From the NCBI GenBank assembly GCA_003553695.1, contig PWFB01000098.1, positions 1 to 32,044 on the forward strand: a stretch of 32,044 bases of DNA, read 5' to 3'. Positions 23,653 to 31,661 of this stretch are shown one piece after another (within the stretch, counting starts at the first letter, position 1; the number at the start of each line of letters is the position of its first letter). This DNA is from Desulfonatronospira sp. Lineage in GTDB: Bacteria; Desulfobacterota; Desulfovibrionia; Desulfovibrionales; Desulfonatronovibrionaceae. Under the pieces are notes generated by a model, which was given only the letters and a program-made list of their open reading frames with translations, searched no databases and was not told the DNA's origin. Made by a program: the position numbers and the translations under genes.

Positions 23653-24981
23653 TTACTCTGGAGCGGCTTGCTGTTGGCCCTCTTCACCTTCCCGGGGAGG
23701 GACCAGTTTTACCTGGGCATGTTCATAGATGAAGTCCATGGCCTTGTCCGCCAGAAGGCTGTCCTTGAGAGCGAACATGAGGTTGTTTTCCTGGTAGAAT
23801 TTCTTGAGCTGGGCAGGGTCCTTGCCCCCGGATTGGGCCTGCTTCTGAATGTAGGCATCCATTTCGTCTTCGCTGACGTCAAGGCCTTCGGTCCTGGCCA
23901 CGGCCAGCAAAAAGAGCTGTGACTTGGCCATATCCTCGGCCTCGGGTCTGAACTGCTCTTCCAGTTCTTCCCGACTTTTGCCCAGTGAGTCCAGGCTTTT
24001 GCCCTTTTTTTCCATCTGGGACTGCAGGTCGGATATCTTCTGCTGAATGCGTCCCTGCACCAGCGACTCGGGGAGCTCAAACTCCACCCTGGCTTTGAGG
24101 TCATCCAGTGCCTTTTTTTGAGCCGAGCTCTTGTGCAGTTCCTTGCGGGTACTTTTGTAGGACTGCTCGATTACTTCCCTTAGTTTTTCCATGGAATCAA
24201 ATCCCCCGGCCTTTTGAGCCAGTTCGTCGTCTACATCCGGCAGTTTTTTCTCCTTGATGCTGTGCAGAGTGACCTGCATAAGTACCGGCTTGCCGGCCAG
24301 GTTCTTGTTCAGGAAGTCTTCGGGCAGAGTGATGTTGCGGCCTTTGGTCTCTCCGGGCTTGAGGTCCTTGACCAGCTCTTCAAACTCGGGAAGGGCTCCT
24401 CCTTCCCCCAGGGTCATCTGAAAGTTGTCCGCCTTGACCCCTTCGATGGGTTTGCCGTCGTCAAAGGCCTCAAAGTCTATAACCACTGCCTCGTTGTTCC
24501 TGGGAGTACGTTCTTCATCTATTACAACCATTTCGGCCATATTATCCCGGATACGGTTGATGACCTGATCCACTTCCTCGGCATTGACCCGGACCTCTTC
24601 CTCTTCAATGGTGACCCCCTTGTAAGTAGGAAGCTCAAATTCCGGCGCAACCTCGAAGCTCACGGAATAGTTGAATTCCTTTTCCCTTTCCAGAAGCCCT
24701 GCGTCCACATCTATTCGCGAAAGGGGGTTGAATTTCATTTCGCTCATGATCTGGTTGATATGGACGTTTATCAGATCGGTGGTGGCTTCATTGTATATCT
24801 GCTTCTTGAACCTGCCCTCTACAACAGAGGCGGGTACCTTGCCCTTGCGAAAGCCTTTTAGTTCCACGTCCCGACTGTACATGGCGGTCGCCGCGGAGAG
24901 CGCCGCATGCACTTCCTCGGTGGGGACCTGGATGTTGATCTTTTTTTTCACAGGGGATACATCTTCCACGGTGTATTCCAT
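23653..24981 (-). CDS. tig: Trigger factor (ribosome-bound chaperone / prolyl isomerase)
   Basis: Trigger factor meets nascent chains at the ribosome exit. The 442-residue protein begins MEYTVEDVSPVKKKI and carries the ribosome-docking signature GFRKGKVP at 43-50. The central FKBP-type isomerase domain includes AVVIDFEAFDDGKPIEG and ENF-like NFQMTLGEG. A long helical C-terminal arm follows, ending in an EGEEGQQQAAPE tail. The ribosome-binding site AAAGGAGGT, nine bases before the ATG, is near perfect, fitting an abundant protein. It heads the tig-clpP-clpX series. The tRNA-Leu gene lies about 90 bases upstream on the same strand. Confidence 0.97.
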   Translation of the reverse strand: MEYTVEDVSPVKKKINIQVPTEEVHAALSAATAMYSRDVELKGFRKGKVPASVVEGRFKKQIYNEATTDLINVHINQIMSEMKFNPLSRIDVDAGLLEREKEFNYSVSFEVAPEFELPTYKGVTIEEEEVRVNAEEVDQVINRIRDNMAEMVVIDEERTPRNNEAVVIDFEAFDDGKPIEGVKADNFQMTLGEGGALPEFEELVKDLKPGETKGRNITLPEDFLNKNLAGKPVLMQVTLHSIKEKKLPDVDDELAQKAGGFDSMEKLREVIEQSYKSTRKELHKSSAQKKALDDLKARVEFELPESLVQGRIQQKISDLQSQMEKKGKSLDSLGKSREELEEQFRPEAEDMAKSQLFLLAVARTEGLDVSEDEMDAYIQKQAQSGGKDPAQLKKFYQENNLMFALKDSLLADKAMDFIYEHAQVKLVPPREGEEGQQQAAPE

Positions 24982-25027
24982 AATTGACGGACCTCCTTTA
25001 GGGATTCTTTTTAGTTTTCAGGGCGCG

Positions 25028-25050
25028 AAAAACCTGGGTCAGGTGTTTTT
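25028..25050 (-). terminator. Possible terminator between tRNA-Leu and tig
   Basis: On the minus strand ACCTG (25040-25044) pairs with CAGGT (25032-25036) around three bases, with an A-run before and a T5 run after. The stem is short, so some read-through into tig is likely. Confidence 0.4.
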
Positions 25051-25069
25051 TATCAAGGAAACTATTATC

Positions 25070-25153
25070 TGGTGCGAGAGGGGGGATTCGAACCCCCACG
25101 GTAAAACCGCTGGATCCTAAATCCAGTGCGTCTGCCTGTTCCGCCACTCTCGC
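25070..25153 (-). tRNA. tRNA-Leu (TAG)
   Basis: The minus strand gives acceptor stem GCGAGAG/CTCTCGC, anticodon arm CTGGATTTAGGATCCAG with anticodon TAG, a short class II variable arm (CGGTTTTACCG), T-arm GGGGGTTCGAATCCCCC, discriminator A and an encoded CCA. Confidence 0.97.
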
Positions 25154-25184
25154 ATGAAAAATATTTTGTAAAGTTAAACATTAA

Positions 25185-25213
25185 ATTATATCTTAATACC
25201 ACCTGTTAGTCAA
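25185..25213 (-). promoter_or_regulatory. Promoter of tRNA-Leu
   Basis: On the minus strand TTGACT (25208-25213) and a perfect TATAAT (25185-25190) are 17 bases apart, with the -10 ending 31 bases before the tRNA. It could also supply transcription for tig. Confidence 0.75.
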
Positions 25214-25234
25214 TGAAGTGTCTGGAGTGCTGGA

Positions 25235-26344
25235 CTACCTGGTTTGAAAGCTAAGTCGCAACAGATGGTTGTCCAGACCTCCCAGGTCCCCGGGGGTATA
25301 GCCCAGGACATCCTTCCACACTTGTTCTGACTCCATGCAGAAATACATATTTTCGCTCATGCCCGCTTTTTTCAGTTTTTGGACCAGAAACCTGAACTGC
25401 TTAAGTCTCAGGGGCAGAAGAAGTCTTTTTTTTCCGTCCATTCCGTATATAAATTCGTTGTAGATGTAGTCAGCACCGGGGTGGTTGCGCATGAGGATTT
25501 TTTCCAGTTCAGGCATGAACCTGAAGGAGCCAAGGCTCATGTAGGCAATGTCCCCGGCGCTTACATGGTCGAAGATTGTCTCTACGGCCCGGGCGTAACC
25601 CTTTTGCCAGCCCGGGTAGTATATTATCGGATCGAAATGCAGGCAGATGCGAAATCCCTGGCGGACACATTCCCTGGCGGCCTGCATGCGCTCCTGAAGG
25701 CCGGCTGATCCTTTTTCGTGCTGGGCTATGATCTCCGGGGCATTAACGGACCAGGCCGGCAATACCCGGGCCGGGTCCGACACCATTTGCATCCAGCCCA
25801 GATCCGCTATCTTGGACTTAAGTTCCAGACAGACATTGGGGTAGTCCCCCAGAAAGGACACCAGGTCCCCGGTATAGCCGGTTATGGCTTCCAGGGCCAG
25901 AGAGTCGGTGAATTCCCCGGTGCCGGCCCGGAAAAGTTTCTTTTCATCTGCAAGGTGCTGCTTCAGTTCCCTGTAGAGGTCCTGCTGGTTGGCCCATACC
26001 TTGAGCACCCTGTCCTGAAAATAGGCCTGCAGGATGCAGTAGCTGCAGCGCAGTGGACAGTTTTCCCCGATATGGATGATGCGGTAGCCGCAGCAGTGAT
26101 ACCTGCTGGTGCCGGGACAAAAGCGCATGAACCGGCCCTTGTAGTTTTTGAGGTAAAGTATGCGTGCTCCAGGCCCATGCTCTTGCAGATGCTCCTGATA
26201 ATCCCTGCACAGTGACCATGGAGTGCCGGGCAGGCGGGAGAGAACCCGGGCTGTTACCTGGGAGTGGATGACTTCCGGGTCCACCAGGATATGTCGGGGT
26301 GGATCCAGGTACGCAGGCAGACTGGGCGCTTGGGCATCATTCAT
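25235..26344 (-). CDS. SPL-like radical SAM protein without the hydrogen-donor Cys
   Basis: A 369-residue radical SAM protein of the spore photoproduct lyase family. The cluster motif is CPLRCSYC (C96, C100, C103), preceded by FCPGTSRYHCCGYRIIHIGEN and followed by ILQAYF, both SPL-like. True SPL repairs a UV thymine dimer and uses a Cys about 43 residues after the cluster (the CTSD region) as hydrogen donor. Here that region reads FRAGTGEFTDSLALEAIT with no Cys, so classical SPL chemistry looks unlikely, and the host is not expected to sporulate. I chose ATG 26344, which overlaps the end of the upstream ParB-like gene by eight bases; a TTG at 26386 would extend it by 14 residues. The overlap implies translational coupling. 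Function unknown; a DNA-related role is inferred from the ParB partner. Confidence 0.84.
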   Translation of the reverse strand: MNDAQAPSLPAYLDPPRHILVDPEVIHSQVTARVLSRLPGTPWSLCRDYQEHLQEHGPGARILYLKNYKGRFMRFCPGTSRYHCCGYRIIHIGENCPLRCSYCILQAYFQDRVLKVWANQQDLYRELKQHLADEKKLFRAGTGEFTDSLALEAITGYTGDLVSFLGDYPNVCLELKSKIADLGWMQMVSDPARVLPAWSVNAPEIIAQHEKGSAGLQERMQAARECVRQGFRICLHFDPIIYYPGWQKGYARAVETIFDHVSAGDIAYMSLGSFRFMPELEKILMRNHPGADYIYNEFIYGMDGKKRLLLPLRLKQFRFLVQKLKKAGMSENMYFCMESEQVWKDVLGYTPGDLGGLDNHLLRLSFQTR

Positions 26345-27374
26345 GGGGATATACCGGCCAGGTGTGCATGTGTTCTGAGTCGACAATGCTGCTTAACTGC
26401 CTGGCAGCCTGGTGCAGTTCGTCCCGGTTTTGCACCCGCACCCGCAGTTCCAGTGCCGGGCTTTCAAAATTGTCCGCATGGATGCAGTTCCAGAGTGTAC
26501 CGGAAACAAGGCTGTTTATGTTTTTCCGGGCCTGGTCCCGGAGGCGGAAATAATTTGGATATGCAGCCCTGCCCAGGTTGTCCAGGATGGCCCGGATCTT
26601 GTCCTTGGGGCTTAAATCCCCGGGCAGGATTCTGTCCAGCTGCAGCTGCAAGAGCATTTCCCGGATGGCAGTATGCCTGGATTTTTGAGCCCTTATTACC
26701 AGGTCCAGAAAATTGCGGGCATTGTTCAGGGACCAGCCAAGGTCCAGGAAAAAAGGGAGCAGGAGGTCTTGCTCCTCGCTGTTTAATCCTGCCAGATCAG
26801 GGGCGCAGGTCAAAAGCTGCGGATTGTGCTCAAGTGTCCTGTCCCAGGCTGAGGGAAGAGTTATCCAGGCCTGAAGCTGCTTCTGCTGCCTTGATCCCCT
26901 GGATATTCCCAGAAGATGGCAGATTTGCTGCAAGTCCTGTCCCGGAGGTTGAAAGTAGCGCAGGGCCCTGACCATCATCAGGGTATCCGGCATTCGGGTC
27001 AGGTTGGAGGATAAATATATAAGCCCTTTTTCCCAAGGCCCGGTGTCTTTTACCTGCAGGGCATAAATCTTCCGGCCCAGGCTTTTTAAGGCCTGAAACC
27101 TTTTATACCCGGCCACAAGACTATATCCAGCGCTAATTTTCCGCACCAGAACCGGCTGGAGCTGTCCCAGGTCCTGCAGGGAATCAATGAAGGGCTGTGG
27201 GCATTTTTCGGCCCAGAAGATGCATGGGTCAACCTCCAGGATCTGAGATGGCTTAAGCGTCAGAGGGGTATGGATGAGCATGGTTTTGTTTACCTGTATG
27301 ATGTTCAGGCAGGCTGCACAGACCTTCTGCCCTGACCTGCCATGCAATTTGCAGCTTGACAACTTTTGATTCAT
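26337..27374 (-). CDS. ParB N-terminal (ParB/Srx-like) domain protein
   Basis: A 345-residue protein. From about 40 to 125 it has a ParB-N/sulfiredoxin-type domain: LKPSQILEVDP, then FIDSLQDLGQLQPVLVRK and the signature SAGYSLVAGYKRFQALKSLG. In classical ParB this domain binds CTP through GERRxRA; here the matching stretch reads GYKRFQA, so only the first Arg is kept and CTP use is doubtful. A middle helical region (ISRGSRQQKQLQAW) may be a DNA-binding helix-turn-helix. The C-terminus is unassigned. The N-terminal 30 residues contain C8, C19 and C22, perhaps a partial metal site, or the true start may be ATG 27281. There is no parA beside it, so it is not the chromosome-partition ParB. It overlaps the SPL-like gene and is divergent from the EF-G paralogue. 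Confidence 0.78.
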   Translation of the reverse strand: MNQKLSSCKLHGRSGQKVCAACLNIIQVNKTMLIHTPLTLKPSQILEVDPCIFWAEKCPQPFIDSLQDLGQLQPVLVRKISAGYSLVAGYKRFQALKSLGRKIYALQVKDTGPWEKGLIYLSSNLTRMPDTLMMVRALRYFQPPGQDLQQICHLLGISRGSRQQKQLQAWITLPSAWDRTLEHNPQLLTCAPDLAGLNSEEQDLLLPFFLDLGWSLNNARNFLDLVIRAQKSRHTAIREMLLQLQLDRILPGDLSPKDKIRAILDNLGRAAYPNYFRLRDQARKNINSLVSGTLWNCIHADNFESPALELRVRVQNRDELHQAARQLSSIVDSEHMHTWPVYPHE

Positions 27375-27578
27375 CTTTCAATAGGACAGGATATTTTCCA
27401 TAAACATAGGGAAAACCGGAATCTAACTCCCGGGCAGGCAGATGTCCAGAAGGCAAGGACCCTGAGCCCGGCAGATCGGTCCCGCAGATACGCGGGGTCA
27501 AGTCTTGCGGATAATCAAGCAAACATGCCCGCTGCCTGATGCCAGGGGCGGACAACAGCACACAAAGGGGGCTAACGC

Positions 27579-29639
27579 ATGCTGGACAAGTTGGAAAAGC
27601 AAAGGACCTATGCCCTGGTGGGTCACGGGGGTACAGGCAAGACCTCCATTGCAGAAATGATCCTCTATCAGAGCAAGGCCATAAGCAGGCTGGGCAGTAT
27701 AGAGGACGGGACCACCAGTCTGGATTACGAGCCCGAGGAAATCAAGAGGCGCGGAAGCATCCAGCCCGGATTTTTCGTTTATACCTGGGACAAGAACAGG
27801 CACTTCCTGGTGGATACCCCCGGGGACAATAATTTCATCGGGGATATGGGCTATCTTCTCAAAGCAGTGGACGCGGCTGTTTTTGTGGTGGATGCCGTGG
27901 ATGGGGCAAAGCCCCTGACTAAAAAACTGTGGACCGAAGTCCGGGATGCAGGGCTGCCGGCCCTGGTCATGGTGAACAAGATGGATCGGGAAAGGGCTGA
28001 TTTCAGCATGGCTTACGACAGCCTGGTGAACCTTCTGGGGATCAAGCCGGTGGTTCTGTACATGCCCATAGGAGCAGAAGCGGATTTCAAGGGTCTTGTG
28101 GACGTGCTGGAGGAAAAGGCCTACTATTTTGCCCCGGATGGCAAGCTCACCCCAGGGGATATTCCTGAGGACATGCAGGAATCCGTGGCAGAGATGCGCG
28201 AGCTGGCCATGGAAAATATCGCCGAGAGCGATGAAGAGCTCATGGAAAAATACCTGGAGGAGGGCAGCCTGGAGATGCAGGAGCTTTACAGCGGCCTGCG
28301 CAAGGGAGTGCTTTCCGGAGAGGTGGTTCCTGTATGTTCCGGGGCGGCCCTGGAAAACAAGGGTGGAGCCCAGCTTCTGCAGGCGGTGCAGGGACTGCTG
28401 CCCTCGCCCCTGGAGCACCCGGACTGGGAGGGAGAAGAGGACAGGCAGAGAAAGTCTCATCCGGAAGAAGAACCTGCGGCTTTTGTGTTCAAGACCATAA
28501 CTGATCCCTTTTCCGGTCAGCTTAGTGTCATGCGGGTACTTTCCGGGACCTTATCCTCGGACATGCTCCTGGCCAATCCCGTCAGGGACGAGAAGGAGAA
28601 GCTTGGCCAGCTTCTGGTGCTGGAAGGCAAGAAGCAGGTGCAGTTCAAGGAGCCTGCGGGACCCGGATGTATTGTTGCTGCGGCCAAACTCAAGAATACG
28701 ATTACCGGGGATACTCTTTGCAGTGAAAGGGATCCCTTTGTGCTTCGAAAGCCGCAGCTTTCCCCATGCATCCTGTCATACGCCCTGGCAGCCCAGGAAA
28801 AGGGGGAGGAGGACAAGGTTTTTGCCGCGGTGCACAAGCTCCTGGATGAGGATATAAACCTGCAGCTCACCCGCAACGAGGAAACCAAGGACATGCTTCT
28901 GTCCGGCATGGGGCAGCTGCACATAGAGATGGCCGTGGAAAAGGCCAGAAGGCGCTACAAGGCGGCGGTGGTCCTTAAGACCCCGAAAATTCCTTACCGG
29001 GAGACCATCAAAGGCAGGACCGAGGTCCAGGGACGTTACAAGAAGCAGACCGGCGGCCGTGGACAGTTCGGAGACTGCTGGGTCAGACTGGAACCCCTGC
29101 AGAGAGGCCAGGGCTACGAATTTGTGGACGCCATAGTGGGAGGTGTTATACCCAGAACGTATATACCCGCTGTGGACAAGGGCATCCAGGAGGCCGCAGC
29201 CAAGGGGGTGCTGGCCGGATACCCGGTGGTGGACTTCAAGGCAACTCTGTATGACGGTTCATATCACAGTGTGGATTCATCGGAGATGGCTTTCAAAATC
29301 GCCGGGTCCATGGCCTTTAAAAAGGCGGTGGAAAAATGCAGCCCTGTGCTGCTGGAGCCCATCATGCTGGCCACAGTGTTTGTGCCGGACGAGTATATGG
29401 GCGACGTCATCGGGGATCTGTCCAGCAAACGGGGTCGGGTGCTGGGTTCGGAGTCAGACAAGGGCATCACCTCGGTGCGGGCCCATGTGCCCATGGCCGA
29501 GATGCTGCAGTACGCCCAGGATCTGCGCTCCATGACCGGCGGCCAGGGAACATTCACCATGGAATTTGCTCATTACGAGGAATGTCCCGGTCCCATAGCG
29601 GAAAAGGTTATTGCCGAAAACAGAGCCCAGGAAGCATGA
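27579..29639 (+). CDS. Elongation factor G paralogue (EF-G2-like GTPase)
   Basis: A 686-residue translational GTPase with all five EF-G domains. G1 is GHGGTGKTS, G2 is RRGSIQPGFF, G3 is DTPGDNNF, G4 is NKMD and G5 is CSGAAL. Domain IV has TGGRGQFGDCWVRLEP and YDGSYHSVDSSEMAFKIAG; domain V has SKRGRVLG. Canonical EF-G has DTPGHVDF in G3, and the His activates the water for GTP hydrolysis; here it is Asp83. G2 is also changed (RGITI is usual). So this is not the main EF-G but a paralogue of the kind seen in bacteria with two fusA-like genes, possibly with slow or altered hydrolysis. It stands alone, not in the str operon. GGGGG precedes the ATG by several bases. Confidence 0.93.
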   Translation: MLDKLEKQRTYALVGHGGTGKTSIAEMILYQSKAISRLGSIEDGTTSLDYEPEEIKRRGSIQPGFFVYTWDKNRHFLVDTPGDNNFIGDMGYLLKAVDAAVFVVDAVDGAKPLTKKLWTEVRDAGLPALVMVNKMDRERADFSMAYDSLVNLLGIKPVVLYMPIGAEADFKGLVDVLEEKAYYFAPDGKLTPGDIPEDMQESVAEMRELAMENIAESDEELMEKYLEEGSLEMQELYSGLRKGVLSGEVVPVCSGAALENKGGAQLLQAVQGLLPSPLEHPDWEGEEDRQRKSHPEEEPAAFVFKTITDPFSGQLSVMRVLSGTLSSDMLLANPVRDEKEKLGQLLVLEGKKQVQFKEPAGPGCIVAAAKLKNTITGDTLCSERDPFVLRKPQLSPCILSYALAAQEKGEEDKVFAAVHKLLDEDINLQLTRNEETKDMLLSGMGQLHIEMAVEKARRRYKAAVVLKTPKIPYRETIKGRTEVQGRYKKQTGGRGQFGDCWVRLEPLQRGQGYEFVDAIVGGVIPRTYIPAVDKGIQEAAAKGVLAGYPVVDFKATLYDGSYHSVDSSEMAFKIAGSMAFKKAVEKCSPVLLEPIMLATVFVPDEYMGDVIGDLSSKRGRVLGSESDKGITSVRAHVPMAEMLQYAQDLRSMTGGQGTFTMEFAHYEECPGPIAEKVIAENRAQEA

Positions 29640-29689
29640 TGGCCTGAACCTGAAAAATTACCCTGCTTAACCAGTTTTTATCCATAAAG

Positions 29690-29764
29690 GCCCCTGGTTT
29701 TTCTTTGCTTCAAGGAGGTCCGCCTCCGGAGTTAAGCCTGCAAAGACAGACCAGGGGCTTTTTT
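29690..29764 (+). terminator. Long-stem terminator or structured RNA after the EF-G paralogue
   Basis: GCCCCTGGT (29690-29698) pairs with ACCAGGGGC (29750-29758), followed by TTTTTTG. Nested inside are CTTTGC/GCAAAG (29703-29708 with 29740-29745) and GGAGG/CCTCC (29714-29718 with 29723-29727). The three stems stack into one long interrupted hairpin ending in a T-run, a terminator for the EF-G gene. Its size and the exposed anti-Shine-Dalgarno-like CCTCC also allow a small RNA. Confidence 0.7.
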
Positions 29765-29767
29765 GCT

Positions 29768-29796
29768 TTGTCGCGAACTTGTGTTTTTTTTATAAA
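29768..29796 (+). promoter_or_regulatory. Likely promoter of the RNase J gene
   Basis: TTGTCG (29768-29773) and TATAAA (29791-29796) are 17 bases apart, just after the terminator T-run. Start near 29803 gives a leader of about 80 bases. Confidence 0.55.
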
Positions 29797-29885
29797 TAAG
29801 ATATCTTTTCATGTTAATTTGAAATTGTTCCAAGGCTTGGTAAGCCTGCCGTGTCAAGTTGAAATCTGTTTTGTTTGGAGTATAA

Positions 29886-31544
29886 ATGCTTGATAATAAA
29901 GATTATTTTACTCTGACCCCCCTTGGAGGTCTGGGTGAGATTGGACAAAACTGCATGGTCCTGGAGACTTCCGGCACCATGGTCCTTATAGATTGCGGGC
30001 TCATGTTCCCGGATGATTTTCTGCTGGGTGTGGACGTGGTCATACCCCGTTTCGACTATGTAATTAAAAACAGGGACAAGCTGAAAGCCATCATCCTCAC
30101 CCACGGACACGAGGACCATATAGGGGCCCTGCCCTGGCTTCTGCCCTATGTGGACGCCCCTGTATACGGCTCACGCTTTACCCTGAAGCTGGTGGAAAAC
30201 AAGCTCAGGGAGTTCAATCTGCTGGAGTACACCCGCCTGGAGGTGGTTGATGACAAGACCCCCCTGCATGTGGATGATTTGACTTTTAATTTTTTTCAGG
30301 TTTGCCACTCTATTATTGAGGGTTTTGGTATGGGTATTGAGACCCCTGTGGGCAGAATGGTGCATACAGGGGATTTCAAGCTGGACCCGGACCCTCTGGA
30401 CGGACACTTTACCGACCTGGATGCCTTTGCCCGTTTTTCCAGAGAGGGAGTGCGCCTGCTGCTTTCCGATTCCACCAACGTGGAACGGGAAGGTTACGCT
30501 CTTACTGAAAGGGAAATCAAGGAGTCCCTGGGCAAAGTTTTCGCCGAGGCCCAGGGCAGGATACTGGTTACTCTTTTTTCCAGCCATATTCAGAGGATGC
30601 AGGAAATATTCGATCTGGCCCAGGAGTATGGACGCAAGGTTGCTGTCAGCGGGAAAAGTCTTGCCTCCAATATTGAAATGGCCATGGAAGAGGGCTTTAT
30701 GCGGGTCAATTCCGGGACCTACTGCAGCCTGGATGAGATATCGGGAGTGGATGATTCGCGCACTGTGCTGCTGCTTACCGGCTCCCAGGGAGAGCCCCTG
30801 TCCGCCCTGACCCGCCTGGCGCTGGGGGAGCATCGGCAGCTCAAGGTCAAGCCCGGTGACACGGTGCTCATGTCCTCCAGGATAATTCCAGGCAACACCA
30901 AGGCCATCACCAGGGTTATCAACAACCTCTACCGCCTGGGGGCGGAGGTTTACTACGAAAAGGTCAGGGCCATTCACGCCTCTGGGCATGCCCACAAGGA
31001 AGAGCTCAAGACCATGCTTAAAACAGTCAAACCCAGGTTTTTGATCCCGGTGCATGGCGAATACCGGCACTTGTTCAAACATGCCGCCCTGGGCAGGGAA
31101 TGTGGAGTGGCCCCGGAAAGAAGCCTGATTGTGGAAAACGGTCAGCCGGTGACTTTTTTAAAGGACAGCATCCGCCTGGAAGAAAAAATCCCCTCGGATT
31201 CCATCCTGGTGGACGGCAAGGGAGTGGGCGACGTGGGGCACACCGTGCTCAAGGAAAGGCATATCCTGGGCGGGGAGGGTCTGGTAATCGTGGTCATGGT
31301 CATAAGCGAAAGCACCGGGGAGATGGTCATGGGCCCTAGAGTCCTGTCCAGGGGCTTTATCTTTGAGCAGCAGTACGACCACATCCTGGAAGATGCCAAA
31401 TGCCTGCTCCTGGATGTTTTTGAAAATATTCCCCCTGGAGAAAGCAAAAAGCTGGAAGAAAAGATCCGCTCCACTTTGCGAAAGTTTTTCCGCAAGATCC
31501 TGGGACGCGATCCCATAGTGGTTCCCCTGGTCATCAAGGTCTAG
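29886..31544 (+). CDS. rnj: Ribonuclease J
   Basis: RNase J is a metallo-beta-lactamase/beta-CASP nuclease with 5'-3' exonuclease and endonuclease activity on mRNA and rRNA precursors. The 552-residue protein starts its core with LTPLGGLGEIGQN. The metal-binding motif is HGHEDHIG (H73, H75, D77, H78), with later ligands in VCHSIIEGFG and HTGDFKLD. The beta-CASP region has LLSDSTNVEREG, TLFSSHIQRM, TGSQGEPLSAL and IHASGHAHKEELK. IPVHGEYRHL is also typical. Length and motifs fit the family. TGGAG precedes the ATG. It probably has its own promoter after the EF-G terminator. A palindromic hairpin follows its stop codon. Confidence 0.96.
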   Translation: MLDNKDYFTLTPLGGLGEIGQNCMVLETSGTMVLIDCGLMFPDDFLLGVDVVIPRFDYVIKNRDKLKAIILTHGHEDHIGALPWLLPYVDAPVYGSRFTLKLVENKLREFNLLEYTRLEVVDDKTPLHVDDLTFNFFQVCHSIIEGFGMGIETPVGRMVHTGDFKLDPDPLDGHFTDLDAFARFSREGVRLLLSDSTNVEREGYALTEREIKESLGKVFAEAQGRILVTLFSSHIQRMQEIFDLAQEYGRKVAVSGKSLASNIEMAMEEGFMRVNSGTYCSLDEISGVDDSRTVLLLTGSQGEPLSALTRLALGEHRQLKVKPGDTVLMSSRIIPGNTKAITRVINNLYRLGAEVYYEKVRAIHASGHAHKEELKTMLKTVKPRFLIPVHGEYRHLFKHAALGRECGVAPERSLIVENGQPVTFLKDSIRLEEKIPSDSILVDGKGVGDVGHTVLKERHILGGEGLVIVVMVISESTGEMVMGPRVLSRGFIFEQQYDHILEDAKCLLLDVFENIPPGESKKLEEKIRSTLRKFFRKILGRDPIVVPLVIKV

Positions 31545-31586
31545 CCGCAGATATTTTAAAGAGGGATCGCCCGCCTGCATACTTGA

Positions 31587-31619
31587 TGCGCCTGCAAAAA
31601 AGTCTTTTTTGCAGGCGCA
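31587..31619. repeat. Perfect 15-bp palindromic hairpin between rnj and the hydrolase
   Basis: TGCGCCTGCAAAAAA (31587-31601) and its exact complement (31605-31619) are separated by three bases. The stem has its GC part at the base and A/T near the loop, and no T-run follows on either strand, so it is not a textbook intrinsic terminator. It sits between convergent genes and may stop transcription weakly or protect 3' ends. Confidence 0.7.
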
Positions 31620-31661
31620 GGATGATCTTAAATTAAATATTGCGGTCCCTGTTTCGATTTT

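Noticed and set aside
27498..28460. Minus-strand frame of 320 codons opposite the EF-G paralogue
   Set aside because: All G motifs of the GTPase are on the plus strand; the minus frame is a shadow.
30171..31082. Minus-strand frame of 303 codons opposite rnj
   Set aside because: It overlaps the metal-binding core of RNase J and has no motif of its own.
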